DNA from: Candidatus Competibacteraceae bacterium
Lineage (GTDB): Bacteria; Pseudomonadota; Gammaproteobacteria; Competibacterales; Competibacteraceae
Assembly: GCA_020445005.1 (NCBI GenBank)
Contig: JAGRHM010000422.1
Location: 1-5,352, forward strand
Reading direction: 5' to 3'
DNA length: 5,352 bases
In this document: positions 1 to 5,345 of the stretch, in pieces
Numbering within the stretch: position 1 is the first letter of the stretch
Layout of the letters: every line of letters begins with the position of its first letter
Notes under the pieces: generated by a model
What the model was told of the DNA's origin: nothing
Seen by the model: the letters and a program-made list of their open reading frames with translations, nothing else
Databases searched by the model: none
Translations under genes and position numbers: made by a program

Positions 1-99
1 CCCGATCTGGTGCTGGATACCGAGCAGGATTCTGTGGAAACCTGCTTGGAGCGGTTACTGGGTTATTTAAGCGAACGACGCATTCTGCGCGGCGCTTGA
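1..99 (+). CDS. cysC: C-terminal end of probable adenylylsulfate (APS) kinase, truncated by window edge
   Basis: An open frame runs from base 1 to a TGA at 97-99 and gives 32 residues beginning PDLVLDTEQDSVETCLERLL and ending YLSERRILRGA. This resembles the tail of APS kinases, where a 'P-E/D-L-x-(I/L)-D-T' strand is followed by 'S-V-E-x-x-x-x-x-(V/L)-L-x-Y-L' and a short last helix. APS kinase phosphorylates adenylylsulfate to PAPS with ATP in the cytoplasm, the second step of sulfate activation. The P-loop and the rest of the protein lie outside the window, so the call rests on the tail alone. It could also be the CysC part of a fused CysN-CysC. The permease gene starts 18 bases after the stop on the same strand, which fits a sulfate operon. 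Confidence 0.6.
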   Translation, partial: PDLVLDTEQDSVETCLERLLGYLSERRILRGA

Positions 100-117
100 G
101 CGACGGATAGCGACCTT

Positions 118-1881
118 ATGGGATGGGAAGCCTGGTTTACCGGCGGTTTGATCGTGGCGCTAATGGGTATATTAGCGATGACCCGGGCCGCCCCCGACAT
201 GGTGTTTCTGGGTGGATTGGTCTTGCTGGTCCTGGTGGGCATCGTCCCGGCGCCCCAAGCGTTTGAAGGCTTGGCGAATCAGGGCGTGATCACCGTTGGG
301 GCGCTCTATGTGGTGGTTGCGGGGTTGCGGGAGACCGGCGGCGTGCAATGGCTGGTGCAACGGGTGCTGGGCCGACCTAAATCGTTGTCCCGGGCGCAGT
401 TGCGTCTGATGTTGCCGGTGACCCTGCTCAGTGCGTTCCTGAACAATACGCCGGTGGTTGGTATGCTGATTCCAGCGGTCAGCGAATGGGCGCGCAAATA
501 TCAGTTGCCGGTTTCCAAGTTGATGCTGCCTTTGAGCTATGCGGCGATCCTGGGCGGTACCTGCACGCTGATCGGCACCAGTACCAATCTGGTTGTGAAT
601 GGCCTGTTGATCGACCGGGCCGCTATTAATCTGCGGATGTTCGATATTACCGCCATCGGTCTGCCGGTAGCGATCGCCGGGTTGACATTCCTGGTTCTGA
701 CCAGTCGCTGGTTGCTGCCGAGCCGGCAACCGCCGGTATCGCCCAACGATGATCCGCGCCGCTATACATTGGAGATGCTGGTTGATGCGAATGGCCCGCT
801 GATCGGCAAAACCATTGAATCGGCGGGTTTGCGCCATTTGCCGGGTTGCTATCTGATGGAAATCGATCGGGAGGGTGCGGTGTTGCCGGCCGTTTCGCCC
901 CGAGAAACCCTGCAGGGCGGCGACCGGTTGGTGTTCGTTGGGGTCGTCGATTCGGTCGTGGATTTACAGCGCATTCGTGGATTGACTCCGGCTGCTAGTC
1001 AGGTGTTTAAACTGGCGGAGCGACGCAGCGACCGGTTGCTGGTTGAAGCGGTAGTGTCTAATACCTGTCCCCTGGTCGGGCATAGCATTCGCGATGGGCG
1101 GTTTCGCAATCGCTACAAGGCGGTGGTGATCGCAGTAGCGCGTAATGGTGCACGGTTGCGCGGCAAGATTGGCGATATCGTGCTGCGGCCCGGCGATATT
1201 CTGCTGGTGGAAGCCGGGATTGGTTTTCTGGAGGGCCATCGCAACAATCAGGATTTTTTCCTGGTCAGCCCGGTGCCGGACTCGACGCCGCCGCGTCATG
1301 AACGAGCGTTGCTGGCGCTGGGCATTCTGGGAATGATGGTGTTGCTGGCCGGGGTAGGGTTATTGGGCATGTTCGAGGCGGCGCTGGGCGCGGCGACATT
1401 AATGCTGCTCACCCGTTGTGTCAGCATTATTGGCGCCCGGCAGAGCATCGACTGGTCGGTGTTGCTGGTGATTGCCGCGGCGTTTGGCATCGGCGGGGCG
1501 TTGCAGAGTACGGAGCTGGCGCTGAAGATTGCGACAGCGATGGTGGGTCTGGCGGGCGACTCGCCGGTGTTGAATCTGGTGATGATTTATCTGGCGACGG
1601 TGATGTTTACGGCGGTGATCAATAATAATGCGGCGGCTTTGTTGATGTTTCCGATTGCTCAGGCGGCGACAGCTAGTTTGGATACCAGCATCATCCCGTT
1701 CGCGATGGCGATCATGATGGCGGCTTCGGCAGAGTTTTCCACGCCGATTGGTTATCAAACCAATCTCATGGTGTATGGACCGGGTGGGTATCGCTTCAGC
1801 GATTATCTGCGCGTGGGGTTACCGTTGAATGTCGTCGTAGGCTGCGTGTCGTTGGGGATGATTTTGTGGTTGTATTTTTGA
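118..1881 (+). CDS. SLC13/DASS family permease with two TrkA-C domains, probable sulfate transporter
   Basis: This is a complete 587-aa inner-membrane transporter. The order is a hydrophobic N-terminal half (about residues 8-200), two cytoplasmic TrkA-C/RCK_C-like domains (about 216-286 and 304-385; each has a 'PLIGKTI' or 'PLVGHSI' type motif and a 'GGDRLVFVG' or 'PGDILLVEA' type strand), then a hydrophobic C-terminal half (about 396-587). Family hallmarks are the paired NNT/STN motifs: NNTPVVG at 109-115, GTSTN at 153-157, NNN at 502-504 and STPIGYQTN at 541-549. SLC13 proteins import di- or tricarboxylates or sulfate, often with Na+. The members with central TrkA-C domains are commonly annotated as sulfate transporters, and the cysC-like gene just upstream supports sulfate; the substrate is inference. 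The ATG at 118 follows a weak GGA at 105-107. It is probably cotranscribed with the upstream gene. Confidence 0.88.
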   Translation: MGWEAWFTGGLIVALMGILAMTRAAPDMVFLGGLVLLVLVGIVPAPQAFEGLANQGVITVGALYVVVAGLRETGGVQWLVQRVLGRPKSLSRAQLRLMLPVTLLSAFLNNTPVVGMLIPAVSEWARKYQLPVSKLMLPLSYAAILGGTCTLIGTSTNLVVNGLLIDRAAINLRMFDITAIGLPVAIAGLTFLVLTSRWLLPSRQPPVSPNDDPRRYTLEMLVDANGPLIGKTIESAGLRHLPGCYLMEIDREGAVLPAVSPRETLQGGDRLVFVGVVDSVVDLQRIRGLTPAASQVFKLAERRSDRLLVEAVVSNTCPLVGHSIRDGRFRNRYKAVVIAVARNGARLRGKIGDIVLRPGDILLVEAGIGFLEGHRNNQDFFLVSPVPDSTPPRHERALLALGILGMMVLLAGVGLLGMFEAALGAATLMLLTRCVSIIGARQSIDWSVLLVIAAAFGIGGALQSTELALKIATAMVGLAGDSPVLNLVMIYLATVMFTAVINNNAAALLMFPIAQAATASLDTSIIPFAMAIMMAASAEFSTPIGYQTNLMVYGPGGYRFSDYLRVGLPLNVVVGCVSLGMILWLYF

Positions 1882-1899
1882 GCACAGTTTTTGTGCTCA
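1879..1899 (+). terminator. Stem-loop overlapping the permease stop codon
   Basis: A perfect 8-bp inverted repeat, TGAGCACA (1879-1886) and TGTGCTCA (1892-1899), encloses a 5-nt loop, GTTTT. The left arm contains the permease TGA stop codon. There is no T-run after the right arm on the plus strand, so it is not a canonical intrinsic terminator; it may stabilise the mRNA 3' end or assist termination. Confidence 0.4.
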
Positions 1900-1941
1900 G
1901 CACGAAATTCACGACGCCTTTGAATTAGCAACTGCACATTC

Positions 1942-1978
1942 TCAAAAGAGAAGCCAGTCCTATGAAGGGACTGGCTTT
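1942..1978 (-). terminator. Probable intrinsic terminator of the S8 protease gene
   Basis: A perfect 10-bp stem, AAGCCAGTCC (1951-1960) with GGACTGGCTT (1968-1977), encloses a 7-nt loop. Read on the minus strand the stem is followed by CTCTTTTGAG, a modest T-rich tract, and it begins about 68 bases past the protease stop codon. On the plus strand the right arm ends in CTTTGG, too short a T-run to call strongly, although the symmetrical stem could also stop transcripts arriving from the permease side. Confidence 0.55.
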
Positions 1979-1991
1979 GGCCCACGAAGAT

Positions 1992-2020
1992 CGGAGCGTC
2001 GGGGATCGCGAGGCGCTCCG
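1992..2020. repeat. GC-rich inverted repeat (REP-like) in the convergent spacer
   Basis: CGGAGCG (1992-1998) and CGCTCCG (2014-2020) form a 7-bp perfect stem, extendable by a T·G and a C-G pair, around a GC-rich loop. It lies between two convergent genes, a usual place for repetitive extragenic palindromes. Whether copies exist elsewhere in the genome cannot be seen here. It could also be a second stem for transcript end formation. Confidence 0.4.
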
Positions 2021-2045
2021 TGATAAGCCCATAAAACAAGTGTAG

Positions 2046-3845
2046 TTACAGTTCCACCAGTATTGAGGTTGTAGACTGGTTGCCGGCGGCGTCTTTGGCA
2101 GTGGCGCTGAGGGTGTAGTTGCCCTTCAGTTTATTGATGTTCCAGTTGCAGGAAAGAGAATCAGTGCTACTGGTCGCCAGTAATTGGCCGTTGACAAAGC
2201 AGGAGGTCAGGGTCACGCCGACATTGTCGCTGGCGTTGATTTGGAACGTCATGTTCTTACCGTGCGTACCGGCATTCTGGATGCTTACGGTCGGCGGGGT
2301 TATGTCGACCACTTTGGGTTCGGGGACGTTGCCCACCGTGACGGTCACGCCACTGGAGAGACCCTGATTGCCAGCGGCGTCGTAACCATAGGCGACCAGC
2401 GTTGCGGAACCGTCGGCGACTTGGGTGGTATCCCAACTGAAACCGAAGGGGGAAGTGGTGTCTTCGGCGATCTGTTGGCCGTTGATGAAAAGCGTCACTC
2501 GGGTTACGGCGACGTTGTCGCTGGCGCTGACATCCACTGCGGCGACGCCAGTTACCGTGCTGCTGCTGGCGGGCGAGGTGATCGAGACATTCGGAGCCTG
2601 GCTGTCGATATTCTGGGTCTGCATGGCGGTCTGCACGGCTGACGCTGCGTTTACCCGGCCATAACCGTAGTAGGTATCCCAGCCGGCGCTGCCGAGATCA
2701 TCAGCAGTATTTTTCAAGATATCTTCAAGAGAGGAGGGAGACAGGCCGGGATTGGCCGCCTTCATGAGTGCGACAACGCCGGCGGTCACCGGACTGGCGA
2801 ATGACGTGCCGCTGACGGCGCTATAACCGCCGCCATTGGTCGTCGTCCAGATGCTGACGCCGGGTGCGGCGACATCCACAAAATAACCGTAATTCGACCA
2901 ACTGGCTTTAGCATCACTGCTGTCGGTTGCGGAAACCGAAATCATATAGGGGCTGTCACTGTAGCCGGGATTGGTGCTGGAGTTGCCGGCGGCGACTACG
3001 GTCACACCCCCTTTGTTTTGTAGATATTGCGCGGCGCTGGCAATCGAGGAGCTACCGGTTGCTTCATAGCTGATATTGGCGACTTGAGCGCCGTGGTCAG
3101 CGGCCCAGGCTAGGCCATTGGCGATATCGCTCCAGTAGGCATAACCACTGGGATCGTTGGTGATGCGAATTGGCATGATGCGGGCCGCGCCGGCGACGCC
3201 GGCGACGCCGATGCTGTTATTGGTAGTTGCCGCTGCTGTCCCGGCTACCTTGGTGCCGTGTCCCTGGATGTCGGCGGTGTCGGTAGTGTTTGAGACCGAG
3301 TTCCAGCCGGCAACCAGTTTAACGGCGAGATCAGGATGGTTGGCATCAACCCCTGTGTCCAAAATAGCGATGGTGATATTACTGCCCTGGCTGCTATCCC
3401 AAGCCGTCGGGGCTTGAATCTTCGGCAGGTGCCAGGCGCTGGCATAGTTGGGGTCGTTGGGAATCTGCTCAGCTTCCACCTGCATGTCTAGTTCGGCGAA
3501 TTTGACATTCGGGTTATGGGCCAGAGCGCGTGCGACGGCTTCTTCGGCCTGTGGCGGCACCTGGATGATATGGAGGTTAATCTGATGAATGCGGCCAATA
3601 GCCTTGGCATTTTGGGACTTGAGAACCTTGTCCAGTTCAGCGTCGCTCAGCCCGGCCTTGGTTTGAAGCAGGATGCGGCCTTCTGCCCAGACTGGTGGGT
3701 TGGCCAGTGCGTCAGCGGCGTAACCCGCCGTCAGCGCCAGAGCAACGGCGGAGGCGAGGGAGAGCTGATTGAAGGTGCGGCGGGCGTTGACGGAAGCGGT
3801 GGCGGAAACGGCGTGGTTGGCGTGGAAAGAGGTGTTATTGGTCAT
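2046..3845 (-). CDS. Secreted subtilisin-family (S8) serine protease with two C-terminal Ig-like domains
   Basis: A 599-aa exported endopeptidase. Start: ATG at 3845 has AGGGGA 8 bases upstream; upstream in-frame starts at 3887 (GTG) and 3875 (ATG) lack a ribosome site and lie in the regulatory leader. The signal peptide has a long N-region with RRTF at 22-25, a hydrophobic core at about 28-40 and a likely cleavage after ALA (46-48). A pro-region of the fervidolysin type spans about 52-125. The catalytic domain (about 135-408) shows Asp163 in ILDTGVD, His196 in GHGTKVAG, oxyanion Asn288 in VVAAGN and Ser348 in SGTSFASP, so it should be active after pro-peptide removal. Two Ig-like (Big_9 type) repeats follow at about 415-504 and 514-598, each with SDNV, NGQ and DAAGNQ motifs, probably for binding a surface or substrate. 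The only cysteines are 549 and 566, both in the last domain. A c-di-GMP riboswitch precedes the gene. Confidence 0.92.
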   Translation of the reverse strand: MTNNTSFHANHAVSATASVNARRTFNQLSLASAVALALTAGYAADALANPPVWAEGRILLQTKAGLSDAELDKVLKSQNAKAIGRIHQINLHIIQVPPQAEEAVARALAHNPNVKFAELDMQVEAEQIPNDPNYASAWHLPKIQAPTAWDSSQGSNITIAILDTGVDANHPDLAVKLVAGWNSVSNTTDTADIQGHGTKVAGTAAATTNNSIGVAGVAGAARIMPIRITNDPSGYAYWSDIANGLAWAADHGAQVANISYEATGSSSIASAAQYLQNKGGVTVVAAGNSSTNPGYSDSPYMISVSATDSSDAKASWSNYGYFVDVAAPGVSIWTTTNGGGYSAVSGTSFASPVTAGVVALMKAANPGLSPSSLEDILKNTADDLGSAGWDTYYGYGRVNAASAVQTAMQTQNIDSQAPNVSITSPASSSTVTGVAAVDVSASDNVAVTRVTLFINGQQIAEDTTSPFGFSWDTTQVADGSATLVAYGYDAAGNQGLSSGVTVTVGNVPEPKVVDITPPTVSIQNAGTHGKNMTFQINASDNVGVTLTSCFVNGQLLATSSTDSLSCNWNINKLKGNYTLSATAKDAAGNQSTTSILVEL

Positions 3846-3846
3846 G

Positions 3847-3914
3847 GTTGCGATCCCCTGAACATGATGTTTCATGGAGGCGCGCACACCACCGATTCGC
3901 GCGGGGATAGCAAC
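3847..3914 (-). promoter_or_regulatory. Ribosome binding site and anti-SD segment: riboswitch expression platform of the S8 protease
   Basis: On the minus strand the Shine-Dalgarno segment GGGGATCGCAAC (3858-3847) ends one base before the ATG at 3845-3843. Upstream, GTTGCTATCCCC (3914-3903) is its reverse complement at 11 of 12 positions, the single mismatch being bases 3852/3909. Folding would bury the SD. A further 5-bp GCGCG stem (3899-3903 with 3881-3885) can form in the loop. No T-run follows any stem in this leader, so control of translation is more likely than of transcription termination. The element lies directly between the aptamer and the start codon. The pairing is seen in the sequence; the switching role is inference. 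Confidence 0.7.
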
Positions 3915-3936
3915 TTAAACTGGCAAAGCTGCATAT

Positions 3937-4018
3937 CTGGCGATCCCGCTGTCATAAGGCCGAAGCCCCTTAGACCGGTGATTTTGCGTCGCCACCTTTC
4001 GGTGGTTTTGCCTTTTTC
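3937..4018 (-). promoter_or_regulatory. Cyclic-di-GMP-I (GEMM-I) riboswitch aptamer
   Basis: Read on the minus strand, the order matches the GEMM-I consensus. There is an A-run and GGCAAAACC (4012-4004); a P2 hairpin CCACC with a GAAA tetraloop and GGTGG; the conserved joining segment GACGCAAAA; CCGGTCTAAGG opening P3, capped by a C(TTCG)G loop; and the 3' block ATGACAGCGGGATCGCC (3955-3939), whose GCC closes P1 with the 5' GGC. GEMM-I RNAs bind c-di-GMP and control downstream genes, often for extracellular or motility functions. The base that I align with G20 of the Vibrio Vc2 aptamer (complement of 4012) is G, which favours c-di-GMP over the cAMP-GMP-binding variants; that alignment is from memory. 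There is one extra A and one extra C flanking P2 relative to the usual consensus. The aptamer ends about 90 bases before the protease start codon. Confidence 0.9.
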
Positions 4019-4048
4019 AGACTTGGCAGGATTAAAGCAAAATTCAGG

Positions 4049-4069
4049 CGCAGTTCAAAGTGAACTGCG
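4049..4069. repeat. Perfect 9-bp palindrome upstream of the riboswitch
   Basis: CGCAGTTCA (4049-4057) and TGAACTGCG (4061-4069) are exact reverse complements separated by 3 bases. Next to it is a second short palindrome, TCTGACCAGA (4071-4080). The pair lies about 30 bases upstream of the aptamer with respect to the protease gene. It could be an operator for a dimeric regulator near the protease promoter, or a hairpin at the 5' end of the leader RNA. On neither strand is the stem immediately followed by a T-run. Confidence 0.5.
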
Positions 4070-4180
4070 GTCTGACCAGAATCTTTTTGCCCAATTAAAT
4101 TTTAAGATATTGACTGAATGATAAATATTTATTTAAAAAAAATGGGATTGCTTTGGAAGAAGGGTTTACTACAGGCAAGA

Positions 4181-4207
4181 GTGACTTTTTACGTCACCTT
4201 TAGTGAC
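4181..4207. repeat. Alternating GTGAC/GTCAC half-sites, candidate operator
   Basis: GTGAC (4181-4185), GTCAC (4193-4197) and GTGAC (4203-4207) form two overlapping inverted repeats with spacers of 7 and 5 bases. More TGAC words follow at 4223 and 4241. This arrangement is typical of binding sites for dimeric regulators, but I cannot name the protein. It lies roughly 165-190 bases upstream of the riboswitch. Confidence 0.35.
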
Positions 4208-4282
4208 CAAAAATTTCAGGCTTGACCTTGCGCCGATTTATGACGTTTTATTATTATTTTCAAATAGCTATGAGGATTGTAT

Positions 4283-4319
4283 AAAGGCGTGTGTGCAAAA
4301 GCGACAGAGAAGCGCCTTT
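4283..4319. repeat. Long-loop inverted repeat
   Basis: AAAGGCG (4283-4289) and CGCCTTT (4313-4319) can form a 7-bp stem with a 23-base loop; a fourth T follows the right arm on the plus strand. No plus-strand gene precedes it, so a terminator role is doubtful. Confidence 0.25.
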
Positions 4320-4410
4320 TGGATTGCGGTAGGCGTACTCTTTAATGACATGACGATTTTTGGCGCTTGCTGATTCCGGGGTGAAGTGTTGGGTGGAGTA
4401 AGTAGCATTC

Positions 4411-4445
4411 CAAAATGAGAACAGCCCTCGTGGGAGGGCCGTTCT
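4411..4445 (-). terminator. Intrinsic terminator of the PEP-CTERM gene
   Basis: The stem pairs AGAAC plus GCCCTC (4418-4429) with GAGGGC plus GTTCT (4434-4445), one A·C mismatch, around a GTGG loop. Read on the minus strand it begins about 27 bases after the PEP-CTERM stop codon and is followed by CATTTTG, a short T-tract. It would separate the PEP-CTERM transcript from the protease leader, so the two genes are likely separate transcription units. Confidence 0.7.
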
Positions 4446-4472
4446 GTAAGAAATCCTGACAGGAGAAGTAAA

Positions 4473-5291
4473 TCAAATCCGAGCAACCTTCCGGCGGCGA
4501 AGCGCGCCTATTGCCAGTAAACCCAAGCCGAGCAGACCTGAGCTGGCGGGTTCGGGAATTTCTTGGGTGCCACCGCCACCGCCTTCCTTTTTCCAAGTCA
4601 CATCATGAGAACCGGGGTTATTCTCTATCGTTGAAACAATTTTAACATTTGACCCTCCACCTTGTTCGGATGTTTCTATGGCTAGAACATCGAAGTGAAT
4701 CCAGGCAAGGCTACCGAAACCACTAATCGTTAGTGTTTTAATTTCCCCATCAGCAGTTCCAGTTTCGTCCTTAAAATCTGGCACTTGATTGAGATTCTTT
4801 ACGAAATTCCCTATATCAAAAAACAAAAAGTCTGACACGCTATCTTTTAAGGGGTCATGGTTATTAGGAAAAAGACTATTTAATGTGGATGAGGAGTGAA
4901 AAGCAGTGTTACCATTTACTAGCAGGGTGCCTATGGCAGCAGCTAATTGACCATCAGGCACTGCCGCCACGAGGATGCCTCCCTTGCCATTGAAGACTTG
5001 ATAATTGCTAGATATAGCACTCCAGTCAGAGCCACTGCCAAACTGTGCGCCAAGATTTAATACATTATTATTTTGATATACGCCGGCTACATAGATAGTG
5101 CTACTTTCAGTAACCGCAGTATCTTTCTCCGTAGGGTCAGTGAGATTAACTGTATAATCGGCATATGTCCCTACATCTCCGACTCCTGCCGGCGCTCCAA
5201 TCTGGAGCACGGGAACGGCGTGCGCTAATGATGTTGCAATAGCAAATCCAACCAGCGCTGCGTACTTCAAAAATCCTGTCTTGATCCCCAT
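4473..5291 (-). CDS. PEP-CTERM sorting domain-containing exported protein
   Basis: A 272-aa protein. The N-terminus (MGIKTGFLKY, then a hydrophobic core to about residue 22) is a Sec signal peptide with likely cleavage after AHA (23-25). The body (about 26-235) is rich in Gly, Ser, Thr, Asn and beta-type sequence, has no cysteine, and I recognise no enzyme motif; it might be one of the 'choice-of-anchor' families, but this is uncertain. The C-terminus is a textbook PEP-CTERM signal: a Gly linker (237-241), IPEP at 245-248, a hydrophobic segment at about 251-264 and RRR at 265-267. Family knowledge: such tails are cut by exosortase (EpsH/XrtA) and the proteins go to the surface or exopolysaccharide matrix. 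No exosortase gene is in the window. The start is supported by AGAGGA 7 bases before the ATG. The gene is visibly more AT-rich than the permease and protease. A sigma-54 promoter precedes it. Confidence 0.9.
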   Translation of the reverse strand: MGIKTGFLKYAALVGFAIATSLAHAVPVLQIGAPAGVGDVGTYADYTVNLTDPTEKDTAVTESSTIYVAGVYQNNNVLNLGAQFGSGSDWSAISSNYQVFNGKGGILVAAVPDGQLAAAIGTLLVNGNTAFHSSSTLNSLFPNNHDPLKDSVSDFLFFDIGNFVKNLNQVPDFKDETGTADGEIKTLTISGFGSLAWIHFDVLAIETSEQGGGSNVKIVSTIENNPGSHDVTWKKEGGGGGTQEIPEPASSGLLGLGLLAIGALRRRKVARI

Positions 5292-5329
5292 GTCTGCATC
5301 CTCTAATAATTACGTTCTAAAGTTAGTTT

Positions 5330-5345
5330 AGCAATTATCATACCA
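5330..5345 (-). promoter_or_regulatory. Sigma-54 (-24/-12) promoter of the PEP-CTERM gene
   Basis: On the minus strand TGGTATGATAATTGCT matches the RpoN consensus TGGCACG-N4-TTGC(A/T): the invariant GG and GC are 10 bases apart, and TTGCT is exact at the -12 element. Transcription would start near 5319, giving a leader of about 28 bases that contains the AGAGGA ribosome site. Sigma-54 promoters need an enhancer-binding activator; its sites would lie beyond the window edge. PEP-CTERM/exosortase loci are often associated with the PrsK/PrsR two-component system, PrsR being a sigma-54 activator, which fits. Confidence 0.75.

Larger units (their letters stand above)
4070..4410. other. Gene-free AT-rich spacer, probable promoter region of the protease
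   Basis: No convincing coding region lies here; the longest plus-strand frames are short and lack ribosome sites. The part from about 4081 to 4150 is very AT-rich and must contain or adjoin the protease promoter. TAAAAT and TATCAT hexamers are visible on the minus strand near 4098-4122, but I see no well-spaced -35 partner, so no promoter is called. The other contents are the TGAC half-site cluster at 4181-4207 and a weak stem-loop at 4283-4319. Confidence 0.5.

Noticed and set aside
172..837. Minus-strand open frame of 221 codons inside the permease gene
   Set aside because: Rich in Gln/Arg/His as expected for the antisense of a GC-rich membrane protein gene; no motif or ribosome site.
1803..2039. 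Minus-strand open frame of 78 codons across the convergent spacer
   Set aside because: It overlaps the permease 3' end and two stem-loops; no domain. It could be translated repeat DNA, but there is no support for a gene.
3188..3211. Tandem 9-base repeat CGCCGGCGA
   Set aside because: Two and a half copies that simply encode the Val-Ala-Gly repeat in the protease catalytic domain; no need for another function.
3844..3867. Tiny upstream frame (ATG TTC AGG ... TGA) whose TGA overlaps the protease start
   Set aside because: Seven codons with no ribosome site; the overlap is likely chance, though translational coupling cannot be excluded.
3845..3887. Longer start of the protease (GTG at 3887 or ATG at 3875)
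   Set aside because: No Shine-Dalgarno upstream of either, and the ATG at 3845 has a strong one that is also the target of the anti-SD segment.
4024..4039. Plus-strand TGGCAGGATTAAAGCA resembling a sigma-54 promoter
   Set aside because: GG/GC spacing is right but the -12 element is AAGC instead of TTGC, and no plus-strand gene follows.
3516..4121. Plus-strand open frame of 201 codons
   Set aside because: It overlaps the protease N-terminus, the riboswitch and the palindrome on the other strand, has low-complexity composition and no recognisable domain; a shadow.
4142..4225. Plus-strand 27-codon frame starting MGLLWKK
   Set aside because: No ribosome site (only an A-run upstream), no conservation evidence, and it covers the TGAC repeats.
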